Notes under the pieces: model-generated
Told to the model about the DNA's origin: nothing
What the model saw: only the letters and a program-made list of their open reading frames with translations
Databases searched by the model: none
Position numbers and translations under genes: made by a program
Assembly (NCBI GenBank): GCA_900751695.1
Contig: CAADSS010000042.1
Location: 1 to 16,375, forward strand
DNA length: 16,375 nucleotides
Direction of reading: 5' to 3'
From: an uncultured Collinsella sp.
Lineage (GTDB): Bacteria > Actinomycetota > Coriobacteriia > Coriobacteriales > Coriobacteriaceae
Part shown: positions 7,065 to 13,973 of the stretch, piece after piece
Layout: every line of letters begins with the position of its first letter
How positions within the stretch are numbered: position 1 is the first letter of the stretch

Positions 7065-7713
7065 GGGCGTCCTCCTGAAACGTCGTGGCATCGTTGTTAT
7101 CGGCATCGGTGACGGCACTATCGTCCTCACCGTCGTCATCGCCGACCCAACGAAGCAGGTCGACCGAGGTAATGCCGTAGCGCTTCTCACGTACAGTCTC
7201 AAAGCCTGCCGGATGCGCGCCCGCATCGGCGGAGGCATGCTCAAACAGGGCATAAGCGCCAGGCGCAAGCAGACCCTGCTGAGCCAGATTCTGCAGCAGT
7301 TCCTCGACCGGCTCGGCGCCAAAAGCATACGGCGGGTCGAGCAGGACCAGATCAAAGGGGCCGCCCGGCACACGACCGCGCGAGGCACTCATCAGCATGT
7401 CGCCCGTTACCACGCGCCAACGCGCACGGTCACGGCAGAGCGACTCGATATTCTTGGTAATGAGCCGCGCGGCGTTGCGATCGATCTCAAACGTCGTGAG
7501 CGAGCGGGCCCCACGAGAGAGCATCTCGATACCTAGGGCACCGGAGCCGCCAAAGGCGTCCAGCACACGGACCTCGTCCAGATCGAAATCGAATGCCGAC
7601 ATGACCATAGATGCGCACGCCTCGCGCACGCGATCAGTCGTGGGGCGGGTGACATCGCGACCACGGGGCTCCTCGATCTTACGACCGCGCCATTCGCCGC
7701 CGATGATTCTCAT
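7057..7713 (-). CDS. rsmD: 16S rRNA (guanine966-N2)-methyltransferase RsmD
   Basis: RsmD methylates G966 of 16S rRNA in the 30S subunit, using S-adenosylmethionine. The 218-residue product starts MRIIGGEWRGRKIEEP and has the SAM-binding DAFGGSGALGIEMLSRGA at about 52-69 and the catalytic LLDPPY at 124-129, all typical. An acidic tail at about 190-218 (GDDDGEDD and following) exceeds the usual family end and is probably disordered. The ATG at 7711-7713 overlaps the recG stop as ATGA. GGAGG precedes it directly and a stronger AAGGAGG lies 10 nt upstream within recG, so it should be translationally coupled. coaD overlaps the other end. Confidence 0.94.
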   Translation of the reverse strand: MRIIGGEWRGRKIEEPRGRDVTRPTTDRVREACASMVMSAFDFDLDEVRVLDAFGGSGALGIEMLSRGARSLTTFEIDRNAARLITKNIESLCRDRARWRVVTGDMLMSASRGRVPGGPFDLVLLDPPYAFGAEPVEELLQNLAQQGLLAPGAYALFEHASADAGAHPAGFETVREKRYGITSVDLLRWVGDDDGEDDSAVTDADNNDATTFQEDAHE

Positions 7714-9887
7714 CCTCCGCTGACCTCCTTAAAGATATGTCGATAACGCATGGCGACCGCGTCGCGCAAGGGACGCGTCGCCACAGAGTCAAGGTTGCAA
7801 GCATACCGCAAGAGCTCGACCGCGTCCAAATGGGCCCATTCGATAAGGTCCTCATCGGCGTCCAGGTCGACAAAGCGCAGGGTCACACCACCATGCTGAC
7901 GATAACCCAGGATCTCGCCTTCATGGCGCAGGCGCAGGTCCATCTGGGCGAGCGTAAAGCCGTCCGAGGTCTTTTCGAGCGACTGGAGACGGTCTTGTGC
8001 CGCCGATGCGCCGCCGTTGCCCTTGGAGTGCGTCATGACCAGGCACGTGCCCGACACGCTGCCACGGCCCACGCGACCGCGCAGCTGGTGCAGGGCAGCC
8101 AAACCAAAGCGCTCACCGTTCTCGATAACCATGACGGTGGCATTGGGCACGTCGACGCCCACCTCGACCACCGTAGTCGAGACGAGCACGTCAATCTCGC
8201 CACGCTTGAAGGCATCGATGACCCGATCCTTCTCCCCCGCCGGCATACGGCCGTGAAGGCGCTCGACGGTAAGCCCCGGCAACGCAAGACGCAGTCGGTC
8301 GAGCTCGGTTGCCGTATCGTGAAGCGGCACGGGGACCGTCACGCGGCCCTCCTCGTCGCGGGCGATACCGGGTACGTCCTCCAACTCATCGGCCGAATCG
8401 CTCGGCTCCACGAGCGGGCAAATCACGTAGGCCTGCTGACCCTTTTCATGCGCCTCGCGAATGGCGCCATAGGCGAGGTCGCGGCTCGACTCGGTGAGCA
8501 CGCGCGTGGTCACACCGGCACCCGGAACAGGCCGGTGGCGGATGATGCTCGTATCCAGATCGCCGTAGACCGAAAGCGCCAGCGTACGCGGGATGGGCGT
8601 TGCCGTCATAACGAGCAGATCGGCACCGGGGCCCTTCGCGCGCAGAGCGTTGCGCTGGCCCACACCAAAGCGGTGCTGCTCATCGATGACCACGAGCGAT
8701 AGATGCTTGAACGCAACGTTATCCGAAAGCACCGCGTGGGTGCCAAAGAGCACATTAAGCTCGCCCGATTTCAGCTGTGCATGGATGCGCTCGCGCTCTG
8801 CAGCCGGCGTGGCACCCGTCAGAAGCGCCCAGGACATGCCGGCCTGTGAGAGCAGAGGGCCGGTCTTATCGGCATATTGGCGCGCCAGCACGCCCGTGGG
8901 CGCCATAACGCAGGCCTGCGTGCCGCTATCGGCAGCCACAGCCAGTGCGCAGGCGGCAACGGCGGTCTTACCGGTACCGACATCACCCAACAGCAGGCGG
9001 TTCATCACACGCCCGTCATCGCACATATCGCGCAGGATATCCTGGAACGCGGCCTCCTGCTCGTCGCTCAGCGAAAACGGCAGGGCTTGCTTGAGCGCGG
9101 CCAGGTGCTCGCCCGCGGTGTGGGCATAGGGCACCACATCGACCAGGCCGCCGTCGTTGCGCAGACGCAACGCCAGCTGCAGGTAGAGGCACTCCTCGTA
9201 GGCCAGGCGACGACGCGCGATGTCGCGCTCTGCCATACTCGATGGAAAATGGATTGAGCGCAACGCGCGGGCATTGCTCATGAGCTTCCGCTTTGCGCGC
9301 AGCGGCGCGGGAATCGGATCGAACGGATTGCCGACGACCTCGAGCGCGCCGCTTACGATGCGGCGCATCCACGCCTGGCTCACGCCATCACTCACGTAAT
9401 GGACCGGCAGGATGGTGCCTGCGGCACGCCCGTCCTCGAGCTTTTCAAAGTGCGGCGAGGCCATCTGCTTAAAGCCGTAGGCAAACTCGACCTTGCCCAT
9501 CACGGCCAGGCGGTCGTCCTGCTTAAGCTGCTGGGCAATCCAGGGCTGGCGGAAAAAGGCGACCTGCAGCACGCCCGTCTCGTCAACGAGTGAGACCTCG
9601 GTCACCTGCATGCGCGGACGCGGCTGCTTTTGGACGATACGGTCGACCGTGGCGATGATGGTGCACATGGTACCGATGGGCGCCATCTCGATGGACCACG
9701 AACGGGTAAAGTCCAGGTATCGATGAGGGATATGGAGAAGGAGGTCCCCCACCGTCCGAATTCCCAGACGGCGAAGGGCCTCCTCACGTTTACCCGAAAC
9801 ATATTTGAGTCGCGCGATATCTTCATCGAGCGCATTGCTCTGGGCAAAGCGCTCCGAGACGCGCGGCACGGAGCACAGCTCGGACAT
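7710..9887 (-). CDS. recG: ATP-dependent DNA helicase RecG
   Basis: RecG is a superfamily 2 helicase that reverses stalled replication forks and processes Holliday junctions. The 725-residue product has an N-terminal wedge/OB region (about 60-160). Helicase motifs follow in order: Walker A GDVGTGKT at 301-308, IDEQHRFGVGQR at 401-412 (DEQH instead of DEAH, usual for RecG), TATPIPRTL at 428-436, and QLRGRVGRG at 601-609. Length is slightly above 700, as usual. The ATG at 9885-9887 lies 10 bp after the fakA stop. The ribosome binding site is weak (AGTAGG), so some coupling to fakA translation is likely. The stop overlaps rsmD as ATGA. Confidence 0.97.
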   Translation of the reverse strand: MSELCSVPRVSERFAQSNALDEDIARLKYVSGKREEALRRLGIRTVGDLLLHIPHRYLDFTRSWSIEMAPIGTMCTIIATVDRIVQKQPRPRMQVTEVSLVDETGVLQVAFFRQPWIAQQLKQDDRLAVMGKVEFAYGFKQMASPHFEKLEDGRAAGTILPVHYVSDGVSQAWMRRIVSGALEVVGNPFDPIPAPLRAKRKLMSNARALRSIHFPSSMAERDIARRRLAYEECLYLQLALRLRNDGGLVDVVPYAHTAGEHLAALKQALPFSLSDEQEAAFQDILRDMCDDGRVMNRLLLGDVGTGKTAVAACALAVAADSGTQACVMAPTGVLARQYADKTGPLLSQAGMSWALLTGATPAAERERIHAQLKSGELNVLFGTHAVLSDNVAFKHLSLVVIDEQHRFGVGQRNALRAKGPGADLLVMTATPIPRTLALSVYGDLDTSIIRHRPVPGAGVTTRVLTESSRDLAYGAIREAHEKGQQAYVICPLVEPSDSADELEDVPGIARDEEGRVTVPVPLHDTATELDRLRLALPGLTVERLHGRMPAGEKDRVIDAFKRGEIDVLVSTTVVEVGVDVPNATVMVIENGERFGLAALHQLRGRVGRGSVSGTCLVMTHSKGNGGASAAQDRLQSLEKTSDGFTLAQMDLRLRHEGEILGYRQHGGVTLRFVDLDADEDLIEWAHLDAVELLRYACNLDSVATRPLRDAVAMRYRHIFKEVSGG

Positions 9888-9897
9888 GACGAGATGC

Positions 9898-11559
9898 CTA
9901 CTCGATCGAGAAAATCACGGGATAGAGCGGCTGCTCGCCACGATGGGCGTCAATCTCCAAGTCGGGCTGAGCCTCCTCGATAGCGTCGACGATCTCCTGG
10001 AAGGCCTCATCGGACAGCTCCTCGCCGGCCAGAATCGTCAGTGCGTCGCCCTCCTCTTCCTCCTGCATGCGGTTGATGCAGTCGAGCGTGACCTGCTTCA
10101 CGTCGGAGCCGACCACGTCGATGGAGCCGGCGATGATACCCATGACGTCACCGGAGTGAATCGGCGAGCCGTCGGAGGCGCTGGAGTCGCGCACAGCGCG
10201 GGTGACCTCGCCATCGCGGACCTCGCTGATGGCGTCGACCATGGCGGCGACGGCGTCCTCGAGCTCGGAATCGGGCAGGACCGCGAACAGCGCGGAGAAC
10301 GCCTGCGGGACGGTCTTGGTGGGAACGACGGCAACCTTCTTGTCCGTGCAGGCAGAAGCGGCAGCCTCGGCAGCCATGCGGATGTTGCCGTTATTGGGCA
10401 GGATGATGACCGAGGTCGCGTTGACCTGGTCCACCGCGCCCAGCAGGTCGGCGGTCGAGGGGTTCATGGTCTGGCCACCCGACACGATCACGTCGACGCC
10501 GAGGGACTTAAGGATGTCGGCCTCGCCGGAACCGGCGGCAACGGCGACAAAGCCCAGGGCCTTCGCGGGCTCGGCGGCCTTTTCCTGGTCCTCGTGAATC
10601 TTGGCGGTACGGTCGTGGGCCTCCATCTCCATGTTGTGGATAAAGACCTCGTAAATCTGACCGAGCTGCAGCATGTGCTCGAGCACCAGGTTGGGGGTGT
10701 TGGAGTGCACATGGATCTTGTAATCGGGGTAGGCACCCACGAGCAGTTCGCAGTCGCCCATGGAACCCAGGAACTTAAGGCACTCGTCCTCGTCAAACGG
10801 GGCGTCGGCCTTAAAGAGGAACTCGTTGCAGTAGCGGAACTCCGAGCCCTCCCAGTCGTCGTTGGCCTCGATCTCAACGCGACCAAGGGCCGCATCGCGG
10901 GCAGAGCCAGCGGAATCAAACGTGGCGGAGAAATCCTCGACAACGGTGCTGCGGCCAAGCGCGGCGGCAACAAAGTTCTCCAGGAAGATGGCAAAGCCAA
11001 AGGCGCCGGAGTCGACCACGCCGTTCTCCTTCAGAACGGGCAGCAGGTCGGGCGTGCGAGCAACGGACTGGTACGCCTCGACGACGATAGCATCGAGCGC
11101 ATCCTCGGCCGAGAACTTCTTCTTCTCGCACTCATCGGCCTTGGTCGAGACATCGCGCAGGACCGTGAGGATCGTGCCCTCGATGGGCTTGCGGACGGCC
11201 TGGAAGGCGACCTTGACGGCACGACGGAAGGCGAAGGCAATATTGGCGGACGTAATAGGCTCGTCGGCAGAGACAAGGCCCTCGGCCACGCCGCGAAGAA
11301 TCTGCGAGGTAATAACGCCGGAGTTACCGCGAGCGCCCATGAGAGAGCCGTGGGTGATGGCACCGGCGATGGCCTCCATATCGGCATCGGCGGGAAGGAC
11401 AGAGAGCTCCTTGGTCACCGAGGCGAGCGTGAGCGACATGTTGGTGCCGGTATCGCCATCGGGTACGGGGAAGACGTTGAGCTTGTTGATCTCCTCGGCC
11501 TTGTCGGAAACGGCAGCCGCAGCGATCGGAAAACAGGTGCGAATGGTCTTTGCAATCAT
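9898..11559 (-). CDS. fakA: Fatty acid kinase ATP-binding subunit FakA (DAK/DhaL-type)
   Basis: FakA phosphorylates fatty acids bound to a partner FakB, giving acyl-phosphate for PlsY or, through PlsX, acyl-ACP. The 553-residue product has an N-terminal DhaL-like kinase domain with LNVFPVPDGDTGTNM (residues 27-41; D34 and D36 would bind Mg-ATP) and HGSLMGARGNSGVI at about 70-83. The middle domain contains HVHSNTPNLVLEHMLQLG. The C-terminal part contains the characteristic SGGQTMNPSTADLL. No fakB is in the window. The ATG at 11557-11559 gives the usual N-terminal length, but the nearest GGAG is 12 nt upstream, a long spacing. The asp23-fakA-recG order is common in Gram-positives. Confidence 0.92.
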   Translation of the reverse strand: MIAKTIRTCFPIAAAAVSDKAEEINKLNVFPVPDGDTGTNMSLTLASVTKELSVLPADADMEAIAGAITHGSLMGARGNSGVITSQILRGVAEGLVSADEPITSANIAFAFRRAVKVAFQAVRKPIEGTILTVLRDVSTKADECEKKKFSAEDALDAIVVEAYQSVARTPDLLPVLKENGVVDSGAFGFAIFLENFVAAALGRSTVVEDFSATFDSAGSARDAALGRVEIEANDDWEGSEFRYCNEFLFKADAPFDEDECLKFLGSMGDCELLVGAYPDYKIHVHSNTPNLVLEHMLQLGQIYEVFIHNMEMEAHDRTAKIHEDQEKAAEPAKALGFVAVAAGSGEADILKSLGVDVIVSGGQTMNPSTADLLGAVDQVNATSVIILPNNGNIRMAAEAAASACTDKKVAVVPTKTVPQAFSALFAVLPDSELEDAVAAMVDAISEVRDGEVTRAVRDSSASDGSPIHSGDVMGIIAGSIDVVGSDVKQVTLDCINRMQEEEEGDALTILAGEELSDEAFQEIVDAIEEAQPDLEIDAHRGEQPLYPVIFSIE

Positions 11560-11586
11560 GGGTATTTGAATCTCCGTTTTCGGATG

Positions 11587-11943
11587 CTAGTTCAGACGGC
11601 TCTTGAGCGCGTCGATATGGATGCCGATCTTAAGGCTGGCGGGATCGGTCTGGGCGATCTCCTGCAGGGTGAAGGCAACGGAGCTCGAAAGATTGTGGCA
11701 GACGGACTTCATGTTGACGCCGTTCTCGAGCACGACGTGAAGATCGACCGTAAGGCCGTTCTCGTCGGCGGAGACAAGCACGCCCTTGCGGAGGCGCTGA
11801 CCGGCAAGCAGGCGCACGCTCTCGGCGCCCTGGAGCTGCTCAGCCATACCGACAACGCCATAGCACGTCATCGCGGCATAACCGGCAATATCGGCAATAA
11901 CGTCGTTCGAGACGCTCAGGCTGCCGTTAATGGTCTCAGACAC
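11587..11943 (-). CDS. Asp23/Gls24 family envelope stress-type protein
   Basis: This is a member of the Asp23/Gls24 (YloU-type) family of small cytoplasmic proteins, usually encoded directly before fakA; the precise role is unclear. Family features are the start SETINGSLSVSNDVIADIAGYAAMTCYGVVGM, then RLRKGVLVSADENGLTVDLHVVLENGVNM and a C-terminal helix ending LKIGIHIDALKSRLN. The product is 118 residues. I chose GTG at 11941-11943, with AAGGAG 6 nt upstream, over an ATG at 11994. The longer version adds MIAPTTWCREHQEKEIL, which has no family match and contains the ribosome binding site. fakA follows 27 bp downstream. Confidence 0.88.
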   Translation of the reverse strand: MSETINGSLSVSNDVIADIAGYAAMTCYGVVGMAEQLQGAESVRLLAGQRLRKGVLVSADENGLTVDLHVVLENGVNMKSVCHNLSSSVAFTLQEIAQTDPASLKIGIHIDALKSRLN

Positions 11944-12000
11944 AAGAATCTCCTTTTCTTGGTGCTCGCGGCACCATGTCGTGGGAGCAATCATTGCAAT

Positions 12001-12006
12001 ATTCTA
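12001..12006 (-). promoter_or_regulatory. Candidate -10 element for the asp23-fakA-recG-rsmD-coaD operon
   Basis: TAGAAT on the minus strand, a 5/6 match to TATAAT, lies 57 bp before the asp23 GTG codon and after the tRNA terminator, where a promoter is needed. A -35 match at normal spacing is poor. The rest of the 11944-12102 gap shows no gene; it holds a 12-bp palindrome, CGTTCGCGAACG, at 12077-12088. Confidence 0.4.
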
Positions 12007-12102
12007 CAACGACCGCGGCATGTTGAGGTGGCGGGCCTCGGGATTACATCCTCGACACGAAATGTTGATATGGTAACGTTCGCGAACGGCGATCGCGGCA
12101 TG

Positions 12103-12132
12103 AAAAAACCCGCCGCATAAGCGACGGGTTTT
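12103..12132 (-). terminator. Intrinsic terminator of the tRNA-Asn transcript
   Basis: On the minus strand a 12-bp stem (AAAACCCGTCGC against GCGGCGGGTTTT, one G-U pair) with a TTAT loop is followed by a continuous run of T. It starts just a few bases after the CCA end of the downstream tRNA. It is a strong textbook intrinsic terminator. Confidence 0.9.
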
Positions 12133-12138
12133 ACAACC

Positions 12139-12213
12139 TGGCTCCCCGGGTAGGACTCGAACCTACAACAGCGCGGTTAACAGCCGCGTGCTCTACCATT
12201 GAGCTACCGAGGA
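12139..12213 (-). tRNA. tRNA-Asn (GTT), downstream copy
   Basis: A 75-nt cloverleaf reads on the minus strand: acceptor TCCTCGG against CCGGGGA, D-arm GCTC/GAGC, anticodon stem CGCGG/CCGCG with loop CTGTTAA (anticodon GTT), and T-arm GTAGG-TTCGAGT-CCTAC. The discriminator base is G, followed by an encoded CCA. It is identical to the copy 108 bp upstream and lies just before a strong terminator. Confidence 0.98.
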
Positions 12214-12246
12214 ATTTAAAGCCCAACGGAAAGGGCTGGAAAATTC
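12214..12246 (-). other. Spacer between the two tRNA-Asn genes with a small hairpin
   Basis: The 33-nt spacer contains AGCCC and GGGCT separated by 8 nt, followed by TTAAAT on the minus strand. It could form a weak hairpin, perhaps used in separating the two tRNAs from a common precursor. The stem is too short to call a terminator. Confidence 0.35.
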
Positions 12247-12321
12247 TGGCTCCCCGGGTAGGACTCGAACCTACAACAGCGCGGTTAACAGCCGCGTGCT
12301 CTACCATTGAGCTACCGAGGA
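12247..12321 (-). tRNA. tRNA-Asn (GTT), promoter-proximal copy
   Basis: This 75-nt gene has exactly the same sequence as the copy at 12139-12213, including anticodon GTT and encoded CCA. It is the first gene of a two-tRNA transcript: a strong promoter lies about 30 bp upstream and no terminator separates the copies. Perfect identity suggests recent tandem duplication or continuing gene conversion. Confidence 0.98.
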
Positions 12322-12351
12322 ATAGGTGCGTGCTCTCAAGCAACGAAGTTT

Positions 12352-12399
12352 ATTATACGGACGAATCAGCTCAGGGCAAGAACTTTTTTAAGAAATTTT
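12352..12399 (-). promoter_or_regulatory. tRNA-Asn promoter with UP-like element
   Basis: Minus strand: a perfect -10 TATAAT (12352-12357), a 16-bp spacer and -35 TTGCCC (12374-12379, 4/6 match). Directly upstream lies an A/T-rich tract (AAAATTTCTTAAAAAAGTT, about 12381-12399) in the position of an UP element, as in strong stable-RNA promoters. Transcription should start near 12345, about 25 bp before the first tRNA. Confidence 0.85.
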
Positions 12400-12400
12400 C

Positions 12401-12453
12401 CGACCTAGTCATTGGGAACGTTCTTAAACGACCAGTCATTCAAGAACGTCCCC
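12401..12453. repeat. Short inverted and direct repeat element between rpoD and the tRNA-Asn promoter
   Basis: GGGAACGTTCTT (12414-12425) and AAGAACGTCCCC (12442-12453) are inverted repeats able to form a 12-bp stem with one G-U pair and a 16-nt loop. CGACCTAGTCATT (12401-12413) and CGACCAGTCATT (12429-12440) are near-identical direct repeats differing by one inserted base. No gene is present in 12322-12513. The layout resembles small dispersed palindromic (REP/MITE-like) elements; only one copy is visible here. Confidence 0.6.
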
Positions 12454-12466
12454 GACAACTACATGA

Positions 12467-12500
12467 AAGCGCCCTCAAGCGGATGTGCTTGAGGGCGCTT
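12467..12500 (-). terminator. Hairpin terminator after rpoD
   Basis: A perfect 14-bp stem (AAGCGCCCTCAAGC and its complement) with a 6-nt loop lies 14 bp after the rpoD stop. The T-tract behind it is short (TTTC), so efficiency is uncertain; it may also protect the 3' end of the mRNA. Confidence 0.75.
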
Positions 12501-12513
12501 CTTGCTTGCGAGG

Positions 12514-13863
12514 TTAAGACTCAATATAGTCCTTCAGCTTGCTGCTACGGCTGGGATGGCGGAGCTTGGCCAGGGTCTTGGACTCAATCTGGCGGATGCG
12601 CTCGCGCGTGACACCAAACTCGCGGCCGACTTCCTCGAGCGTACGGGGATGTCCGTCGACAAGGCCAAAGCGCAGCTCGATAACCTTGCGCTCACGATCG
12701 GCAAGCGAATCGAGCACCTGGGTGAGCTGCTCCTGCAGCATGGAGAAGCTGGCCGCATCGGGCGGAACGATAGCCTGGGAGTCCTCGATGAAGTCGCCCA
12801 GCTGAGAATCCTCTTCCTCGCCGATGGGGGTCTCGAGCGACACGGGCTCCTGCGAGATCTTCTGGATCTCGCGGACGCGGTCGGCGCTCATGTCCATCTC
12901 GGCACCGATCTCCTCGGGGGTCGGGTCGCGACCCAGGTCCTGAAGGAGCTGGCGCTGCACACGGACGAGCTTGTTGATGGTCTCGACCATGTGCACGGGA
13001 ATACGGATGGTACGGGCCTGGTCGGCGATAGCGCGCGTGATGGCCTGACGGATCCACCACGTGGCGTACGTGGAGAACTTAAAGCCCTTCTGGTAGTCGA
13101 ACTTCTCGACGGCGCGAATCAGACCGAGGTTGCCCTCCTGGATCAGGTCCAGGAACAGCATGCCGCGACCGACATAGCGCTTGGCGATGGAGACGACCAG
13201 ACGCAGGTTTGCGCTGATGAGCGCCTGCTTGGCTTCGAGGCCCACGTTCTCAATGCGCGTAAGACGACGCATCTCGGCACGCGTGAGTTCGAGCTCACCA
13301 GCATCGGCAGCCTCGAGCTTCTCGGTGGCCTCAAGACCGGCCTCAATCTTCATGGCCAGATCGACCTCTTCGGAGGCGGTCAGCAGGTCGACCTTGCCGA
13401 TCTCCTTGAGGTACATACGGACCGGGTCGCCGGTCAGCATCACCGTGGAGGCATCGATGCCGCGCACGCGCGAACGCGAACGGGACGTGCGCACGGTGCG
13501 CTTCTTCTTGCTCTTGGAAGAACCCATCTCGGCGTCGGCCTGGCGGGCCATCTTGAGCTCGTGATCGTCGAGCGAGCCGGAATCGTGCTCGTCGTCGTCA
13601 TCGAAATCGTCGGTATCGGTATCGTTATCGTCATCGTCGACGTCCATGGGGGCGTCGTCGTTACCGCTCGCGGAGATAATCTGGATGCCGCTGTTGCGCA
13701 GCGCGGAATACACCGCGGTGAGCTGCTCGTCAGAAACATCGATATCCTTCAGGGCGACCTGAATCTCGTCCTCGGTTACCGAAGTCCTGTTTGAGCCGTT
13801 GCCCATGAGCTTTGCAACGTAGGATTCCAGCCCAGTACCCGTGCTCTCAGTCTTTTTTGGCAC
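12514..13863 (-). CDS. rpoD: RNA polymerase primary sigma factor (sigma-70)
   Basis: This is the housekeeping sigma factor that directs RNA polymerase to -10/-35 promoters. The 449-residue product has a region 1.1-like start (about 28-65), an Asp-rich linker (69-100), a basic patch (SSKSKKKRTVRTSRSRSRVRG, 115-135) and region 1.2 (DPVRMYLKEIGKVDLLT). Region 2 covers about 217-295, including FDYQKGFKFSTYATWWIRQAI for -10 recognition; region 3 follows. The region 4 helix-turn-helix TLEEVGREFGVTRERIRQIE lies at 408-427. Start: GTG at 13861-13863 has AGGGAG 5 nt upstream; an ATG 15 bp earlier (13876-13878) lacks a ribosome binding site. dnaG ends about 110 bp upstream. The gap (13879-13973) holds a TATATC-like hexamer but no convincing promoter. 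Confidence 0.96.
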   Translation of the reverse strand: MPKKTESTGTGLESYVAKLMGNGSNRTSVTEDEIQVALKDIDVSDEQLTAVYSALRNSGIQIISASGNDDAPMDVDDDDNDTDTDDFDDDDEHDSGSLDDHELKMARQADAEMGSSKSKKKRTVRTSRSRSRVRGIDASTVMLTGDPVRMYLKEIGKVDLLTASEEVDLAMKIEAGLEATEKLEAADAGELELTRAEMRRLTRIENVGLEAKQALISANLRLVVSIAKRYVGRGMLFLDLIQEGNLGLIRAVEKFDYQKGFKFSTYATWWIRQAITRAIADQARTIRIPVHMVETINKLVRVQRQLLQDLGRDPTPEEIGAEMDMSADRVREIQKISQEPVSLETPIGEEEDSQLGDFIEDSQAIVPPDAASFSMLQEQLTQVLDSLADRERKVIELRFGLVDGHPRTLEEVGREFGVTRERIRQIESKTLAKLRHPSRSSKLKDYIES

Positions 13864-13973
13864 AGATTCTCCCTTCATAGTCCACAGGACTCAATACTTT
13901 AGCACACACATTGACGTCTATACCCAAAAAGAGGACTGGATATAGGCGAGAATACGCTGGTTGACCACAACAT

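Noticed and set aside
7065..7388. N-terminal extension of the coaD reading frame
   Set aside because: It lies within rsmD. The ATG at 7064 has a perfect Shine-Dalgarno site and gives the conserved CoaD start.
11944..11994. Upstream ATG for the Asp23-family protein
   Set aside because: The added 17 residues match nothing in the family and include the AAGGAG that fits the GTG start.
12077..12088. CGTTCGCGAACG palindrome as a possible LexA (SOS) box before the recG operon
   Set aside because: The actinobacterial and Bacillus SOS box is GAAC-N4-GTTC. Here the half-sites are in the opposite order, and the site is about 70 bp upstream of the candidate -10.
9805..12120. A 771-codon plus-strand reading frame opposite fakA and asp23
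   Set aside because: It is an antisense shadow produced by GC-rich codon use: low-complexity residues, no domain, no ribosome binding site. The minus-strand genes are recognisable families.
12139..12321. A direct repeat of 75 bp with a 33-bp spacer, resembling a minimal CRISPR
   Set aside because: The repeats fold as tRNA-Asn and there are only two; no cas gene is present.
12131..12343. A 70-codon minus-strand reading frame with a repeated GSSMVEHAAVNRAVVGSSPTRGA block
   Set aside because: It is the translation of the two tRNA-Asn genes, a well-known false gene pattern. The repeat is the tRNA duplication.
12502..13794. Long plus-strand open frame opposite rpoD, and similar ones opposite dnaG (14355-15839) and smc (1877-3148)
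   Set aside because: These are antisense shadows of well-identified genes, with no motif or start signals of their own.
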